Of a stretch of 64,000 nt of DNA, positions 60,779 through 64,000 are shown piece after piece. The stretch spans positions 1-64,000 of the forward strand of contig QAND01000023.1 in the NCBI GenBank assembly GCA_003150225.1, in the 5' to 3' direction. The stretch's first letter is position 1, and every line of letters begins with the position of its first letter. Source of the stretch: Bacillota bacterium (GTDB lineage: Bacteria; Bacillota; Clostridia; Christensenellales; QAND01). Position numbers and translations under genes: made by a program. The notes below the pieces were generated by a model. That model did not search any database and had not been told where the DNA came from. It was given only the letters and a program-made list of their open reading frames with translations.

Positions 60779-62554
60779 CTAGACCTCCGGAAACAGCGGA
60801 ACAAACCGCTGGCGCTTGCCATCCACCAGCCCCAGGTCGCTGAGGCGCAGATCGGGGGAAGCGGTGAGGGACAAAATGGTAATCCGCATCATTAGGCTGC
60901 GAGAGGCACAGACCACCTCCACGCTATCCTCCAGCCGTTCTAGATCCCGGACCAGTTCCCGGCAGGGGAGGTCGGACATAAGCCCCGCTATGGGCAAAGG
61001 AAGCCCCGCCAGGATCTCGCCCTGCAGAACGGTACAGATGCCGCCCCCCTCCCGCTTGAGGTACCGAATGGCACAGAGGGCGTCCTGAGGATCCCGGTAG
61101 GCGATGGTCAGGTTATGGCTGTCGTGGCCCACGGTAGCGGCGATGGCTCCCTGGCGGAGCCCCAGATCCCGGTATACCGCCACGGTGTGCCCGCCCTTGC
61201 CGTGCCGGTTGAACACCGCCACATAGCACAGGGCCGGATCCTTGGTAATATCCACATAGCCCTCGGTCACCGGCAGGTCCTCATAAAGAGGGGTGTCCTT
61301 GGGCCGGCCGCCCTCCATACAGGGAACCACGGCGGCCCGCACATGGGAAAGGGTGGGGTCGGGAGCAGCCAGCCGGAGGTCAGCCTCGCCAATTTCCGGC
61401 AGGTGTACGGTGTTGGGGAAGGCCGTTTGGGGCGCCCGGGGCAGGTCCGCCGTGAGGACACCGTCCTTGCACATGAGCTTCCCGCCCACAAAAACCGCCT
61501 TTGGGTTCCGCCCGTCCAGCTCCTCCACCAGCTGGAGATCCGCCAGATATCCCGGGGCAATGGCGCCCACATCCTCCAGCATGCAGTCCAACGCTCCGTT
61601 CAGGGTAGCCCAGCGAATGGCGGTGATGGGGTCGATCCCCTGGGCGATGACGGATTTCAGCACCCGGTTGATGTGCCCCGTCTCCAACAGATCCTTAGCA
61701 TGGACGTCGTCGGTGCAGAGGGAGACGAAGTCGGTAAACCTGCAGCCACGGATGCCCTCTACCACCTTGCCCAGGCCGCTGTCCGAAAGGGAGCTGGACT
61801 GGACGTTGACCCGCAGCCCATTCCGCAGATTGGCAATGCTCTCGGCGGCGGTTCGGGAGGAGTGGTCATCCCGCGGCCCTCCCAGGATATAGGCGGCAAG
61901 CTCCCGATCCAGCACCTTGGGCGCATGCCCCTGGATCAGCACCCCCCGGCGCAGTCCCTCATCCAAAATGCCATGGACCCGGGGCGTGTCCTCCCGAACC
62001 CCGATGAAATCCATCATCTCGGCAATGCCCACTACCCCTGGCATATCCAGCAGCTCTCCCACCTCCTGGGGGCCGAAATCGGCGCCGGATTGCTCCAACC
62101 CCGGTACGGACGGCACGCAGGATGGAGCCAGGTTCAACTGCCGTACCGGGGAAAACGCAGCGTTCTCCACCATGTACCGGACTCCCGGTATCCCCATGAC
62201 GTTGGCAATCTCATGGGGATCCACCAGCACGGTGGTGGTGCCGCAGAGGATGGCCGCCCGGCCAAAGTTTTCTGGGGTCATCATGGTGCTTTCCACGTGC
62301 ATATGGGTGTCGATAAAGCCGGGGAGCAGATAGGCTCCCTCCCCATCATAGCGGGCGGCGGCAGGCAAAGGAGCCTCCGCTCCTTCCTCCCGAACCCGGA
62401 CGATATGGCCGTCCAGAATATCCACCTCGCTGGGGTATATCTCTCCGGTAATGACGTTGACCAGCTGTACGTTAAAAATGGTAAGATCACAGGGAAGCTT
62501 CCCCATAGCCGCCCGAATCAAGCGGCTGCGGTCATAGTTGGCGTCGATGCGCAT
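60779..62554 (-). CDS. ade: Adenine deaminase
   Basis: Converts adenine to hypoxanthine for purine salvage. Amidohydrolase fold with bound metals: PGFIDTHMHVESTMMTPENFGRA in the N-terminal part, VDPHEIANVMGIPG, and the late GHDSHNLTIAYRDPQDA. 591 residues, typical. GGAGG lies 8 nt before ATG 62554; TTG 62569 would overlap the site. A Cys-rich small gene lies directly upstream. Confidence 0.95.
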   Translation of the reverse strand: MRIDANYDRSRLIRAAMGKLPCDLTIFNVQLVNVITGEIYPSEVDILDGHIVRVREEGAEAPLPAAARYDGEGAYLLPGFIDTHMHVESTMMTPENFGRAAILCGTTTVLVDPHEIANVMGIPGVRYMVENAAFSPVRQLNLAPSCVPSVPGLEQSGADFGPQEVGELLDMPGVVGIAEMMDFIGVREDTPRVHGILDEGLRRGVLIQGHAPKVLDRELAAYILGGPRDDHSSRTAAESIANLRNGLRVNVQSSSLSDSGLGKVVEGIRGCRFTDFVSLCTDDVHAKDLLETGHINRVLKSVIAQGIDPITAIRWATLNGALDCMLEDVGAIAPGYLADLQLVEELDGRNPKAVFVGGKLMCKDGVLTADLPRAPQTAFPNTVHLPEIGEADLRLAAPDPTLSHVRAAVVPCMEGGRPKDTPLYEDLPVTEGYVDITKDPALCYVAVFNRHGKGGHTVAVYRDLGLRQGAIAATVGHDSHNLTIAYRDPQDALCAIRYLKREGGGICTVLQGEILAGLPLPIAGLMSDLPCRELVRDLERLEDSVEVVCASRSLMMRITILSLTASPDLRLSDLGLVDGKRQRFVPLFPEV

Positions 62555-62593
62555 GGCGTTTTCCTCCAAAAATCGTTCCCGATGATGCTATGG

Positions 62594-62779
62594 TCAGGCG
62601 TCGGCCTTCTCCCCGCGGAGGTTGGCCAAAAGCTGAGCCAGTTCCTCCTTGCTGAGGGGCCGCTCAAAGCCGATACAGATATCGCAGTGGTTTCCGCAGT
62701 TGGGGCACACGCACCGGCACTGAATCCCCTTCTGTTCCTGTACCATCAGGGTGCCGCATTTTTCACATCCGCAGACCAT
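62594..62779 (-). CDS. Cys-rich zinc-ribbon-like miniprotein
   Basis: A 61-residue protein with nine Cys: CGCEKC at the start, then CRCVCPNCGNHCDIC, which could bind one or two zinc ions. The C-terminal half is a helix (SKEELAQLLANLRG). Start at ATG 62779 gives GAGGTG a 6-nt gap; nearer ATGs at 62785 and GTG 62788 touch the site. It is 39 bp before ade and probably in the same message. No family that I can name. Confidence 0.7.
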   Translation of the reverse strand: MVCGCEKCGTLMVQEQKGIQCRCVCPNCGNHCDICIGFERPLSKEELAQLLANLRGEKADA

Positions 62780-62880
62780 CTTCATCACCTCTTTTTTCCT
62801 AGTTTACACCCCATTGGGCCGGGGAGCAACCTTGCCGTAAAGCTGGATTTTTGCTACACTGCTACAAACGAGGTGATCTT

Positions 62881-63699
62881 TTGCGGAAACAAAATTGGCT
62901 GGGGGGCTTCCTTGCTCTAACGCTGCTCCTGGTTCCCCGATTCAGCTTGTACGCCGCCGAACCCACGCCCACTCCCACGCCCGCGCCCACGCCGGATCTG
63001 AACCAAGTGTTCCCCGAAAAAACCGGCAACGCATTGGGAGACCGGGGGGAGCGGACGGTGCGTATCCAGCAGCGGCTCCGGGATCTGGGGTACCTCAGCT
63101 ACCGGCCCACCGGCTATTTTATGAATATGACGCAAAAGGCGGTAACCGCCTTTCAAAACAACCATAGCCTGATGGCGGACGGAGCCGGGGTGGTGGGAAG
63201 CGAGACCATGGAATATCTGTTTTCCAGCCTGGCCAAGCGAAAGACCGTAGCTCCGGAGTCCGGCGGTGTAAGGCCCAAGGACAACCCCTATCCCCGGGCC
63301 GGAAGCCTGACGGAATGGGCGGTGGTAAACGCCGCCTTGCCCGAAAACGCCCAGTTTACGGTGGTGGATACAGCCACCTCCATTCGGTTTACCGCTGTCC
63401 GCGTGGGGGGCCAGGGGCATATGGACATCGTCACCGCCGACGGGGAATCCTACCAGAACTATCTGAAGATCTTTTCGGGGAAGGTAAGCAGCAACAAACG
63501 GCCGGTTGTGGTGGAGTACGACGACCAGCGCTACGCCGCCTCTCTCTATGGGATGCCCCACGGGGAAAATACCGGCGTCGGCGGCGGAATGCAGGGCTAC
63601 ACCTGCCTATACTTTCAAGGAAGCCTGTCCAACGGCCTGGGCATCGTGGACGCGGAGCATAATGCCAACATACAGATAGCCGCGAAAAAAGAGGAGTAA
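62881..63699 (+). CDS. Exported peptidoglycan-binding protein
   Basis: A 272-residue secreted protein: TTG start at 62881 (GAGGTG 5 nt before), signal peptide to about residue 28, a TPTPTPAPTP linker, then a peptidoglycan-binding repeat (VRIQQRLRDLGYLSYRPTGYF) and a C-terminal domain of about 130 residues with YGMPHGENTGVGGGMQGYTCLYF and VDAEHNANI. The latter is recurrent in clostridial cell-wall proteins but I do not know its function. Divergent from the Cys-rich gene. Confidence 0.8.
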   Translation: MRKQNWLGGFLALTLLLVPRFSLYAAEPTPTPTPAPTPDLNQVFPEKTGNALGDRGERTVRIQQRLRDLGYLSYRPTGYFMNMTQKAVTAFQNNHSLMADGAGVVGSETMEYLFSSLAKRKTVAPESGGVRPKDNPYPRAGSLTEWAVVNAALPENAQFTVVDTATSIRFTAVRVGGQGHMDIVTADGESYQNYLKIFSGKVSSNKRPVVVEYDDQRYAASLYGMPHGENTGVGGGMQGYTCLYFQGSLSNGLGIVDAEHNANIQIAAKKEE

Positions 63700-63703
63700 G
63701 CCC

Positions 63704-63720
63704 GCCGCCCAGTGGGCGGT
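63704..63720 (+). terminator. Possible terminator after the peptidoglycan-binding protein gene
   Basis: Stem CCGCCC / GGGCGG directly after the stop, with a poor U tail (TTCCCC). A second small stem GCACGCC/GGCGTGC follows at 63728-63744. Confidence 0.4.
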
Positions 63721-63812
63721 TCCCCGTTGCACGCCTTTGGCGTGCGCTCCTCCTCTAGCCAACATTTTACTAGCGCCAACCCCGGTTTCCTCTTCATGCC
63801 CCCGTCCTTCCG

Positions 63813-63876
63813 CGAGGGGGTTATGGGGCAGGCTGAGCCTGCACCCCTGTTGCAACCGCTTTGCGGTTGCTGGTGT
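63813..63876 (+). repeat. Hairpin-rich direct repeat, copy 1
   Basis: 64-bp unit that matches 63937-64000 at 60 of 64 positions by eye. It contains GCAGGCTGAGCCTGC (near-palindrome) and GCAACCGC-TTT-GCGGTTGC (hairpin). No gene between copies. Confidence 0.85.
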
Positions 63877-63936
63877 GCCCTTAACCAACTATCCTATAAA
63901 TGCCAACCTTCTCCTTATAGCCGTACTCGTCCCCCA

Positions 63937-64000
63937 CGAGGGGGTCATGGGGCAGGCTGAGCCTGCACCCTTGTTGCAACCGCTTCGCGGTCGCTGGTGT
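63937..64000 (+). repeat. Hairpin-rich direct repeat, copy 2 (runs to the window edge)
   Basis: Second unit, 124 bp after the first. Four differences, one that weakens the GCAACCGC hairpin (to GCGGTCGC). More copies may follow beyond the window. Confidence 0.85.

Noticed and set aside
61115..62920. 601-residue open frame opposite ade
   Set aside because: Shadow of ade; composition is Gly/His-rich noise and it runs through the Cys-rich gene and its gap.
63813..64000. Start of a CRISPR array
   Set aside because: Only two copies, 64-bp units with internal hairpins, 4 mismatches, 60-bp gap unlike spacers, and no cas genes in the window.

Overview
The window looks like a chromosomal segment from a GC-rich, spore-forming, anaerobic Clostridia-type Firmicute. 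The evidence is two CotF-type spore coat genes, a T-box leader, many U-tailed hairpin terminators, strong AGGAGG ribosome binding sites, frequent TTG starts, a clostridial-type glutamine synthetase and uridylation-free gene context, an archaeal-type aspartyl-tRNA synthetase joined to gatCAB, and a single-chain PurL of about 1250 residues. I see no transposase, integrase, phage module, CRISPR array or rRNA. There is one tRNA gene (Val, anticodon CAC). The genus cannot be set from the sequence alone.

Layout. 1-6.9 kb: a minus-strand run dapF-purF-purB-pyrG-guaA from a good promoter, making purine and CTP precursors; guaA has lost most of its glutaminase domain. 7-12.3 kb: glnA and, divergently, purL. 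12.4-13.2 kb: a small XRE repressor and a SLOG-fold protein share two copies of a 16-bp palindromic operator. 13.3-19.6 kb: a flavoprotein, then the aspS-gatC-gatA-gatB operon under a T-box leader, and a DEDDh exonuclease. 19.7-27 kb: a sodium/solute symporter, a C_GCAxxG protein with a DUF1015 protein, two related lipoproteins facing each other, and serC-serA. 27-33 kb: a large secreted protein with a caspase-like fold whose catalytic pair appears lost, a lipoprotein, an OFA-type MFS transporter, ogt, tRNA-Val and a LysM miniprotein. 33-38 kb: uvrB-uvrA. 38.3-45.3 kb: an XRE-cupin regulator with an acyl-CoA ligase, coaX-hom, a VOC protein, TspO and glycerate kinase. 45.4-53.9 kb: a Gly/Cys-rich miniprotein, glyS, VOC and DinB-like proteins, a cytidylate-kinase-like protein, an HflX with a JAMM-like N-terminal domain, GNAT, a ThiF/MoeB-type E1 protein and an acidic membrane protein. 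54-60 kb: recX-birA-nnr-mazF-yitT-tsaE-tsaB-rimI on one strand. 60-64 kb: cotF-like genes, ade with a Cys-rich miniprotein, a peptidoglycan-binding exported protein, and a hairpin-rich direct repeat at the right edge.

How it fits together. Most of the window is housekeeping: nucleotide supply, glutamine and serine synthesis, indirect Asn/Gln-tRNA formation (AspRS plus GatCAB), nucleotide excision repair, t6A tRNA modification and NAD(P)HX repair. The most unusual items are the glutaminase-deficient GuaA, the predicted inactive caspase-like exported protein, the JAMM-HflX fusion, the XRE/SLOG module with its twin operators, and a MazF without an adjacent antitoxin. I did not find an obviously new multi-gene defence or mobile system.
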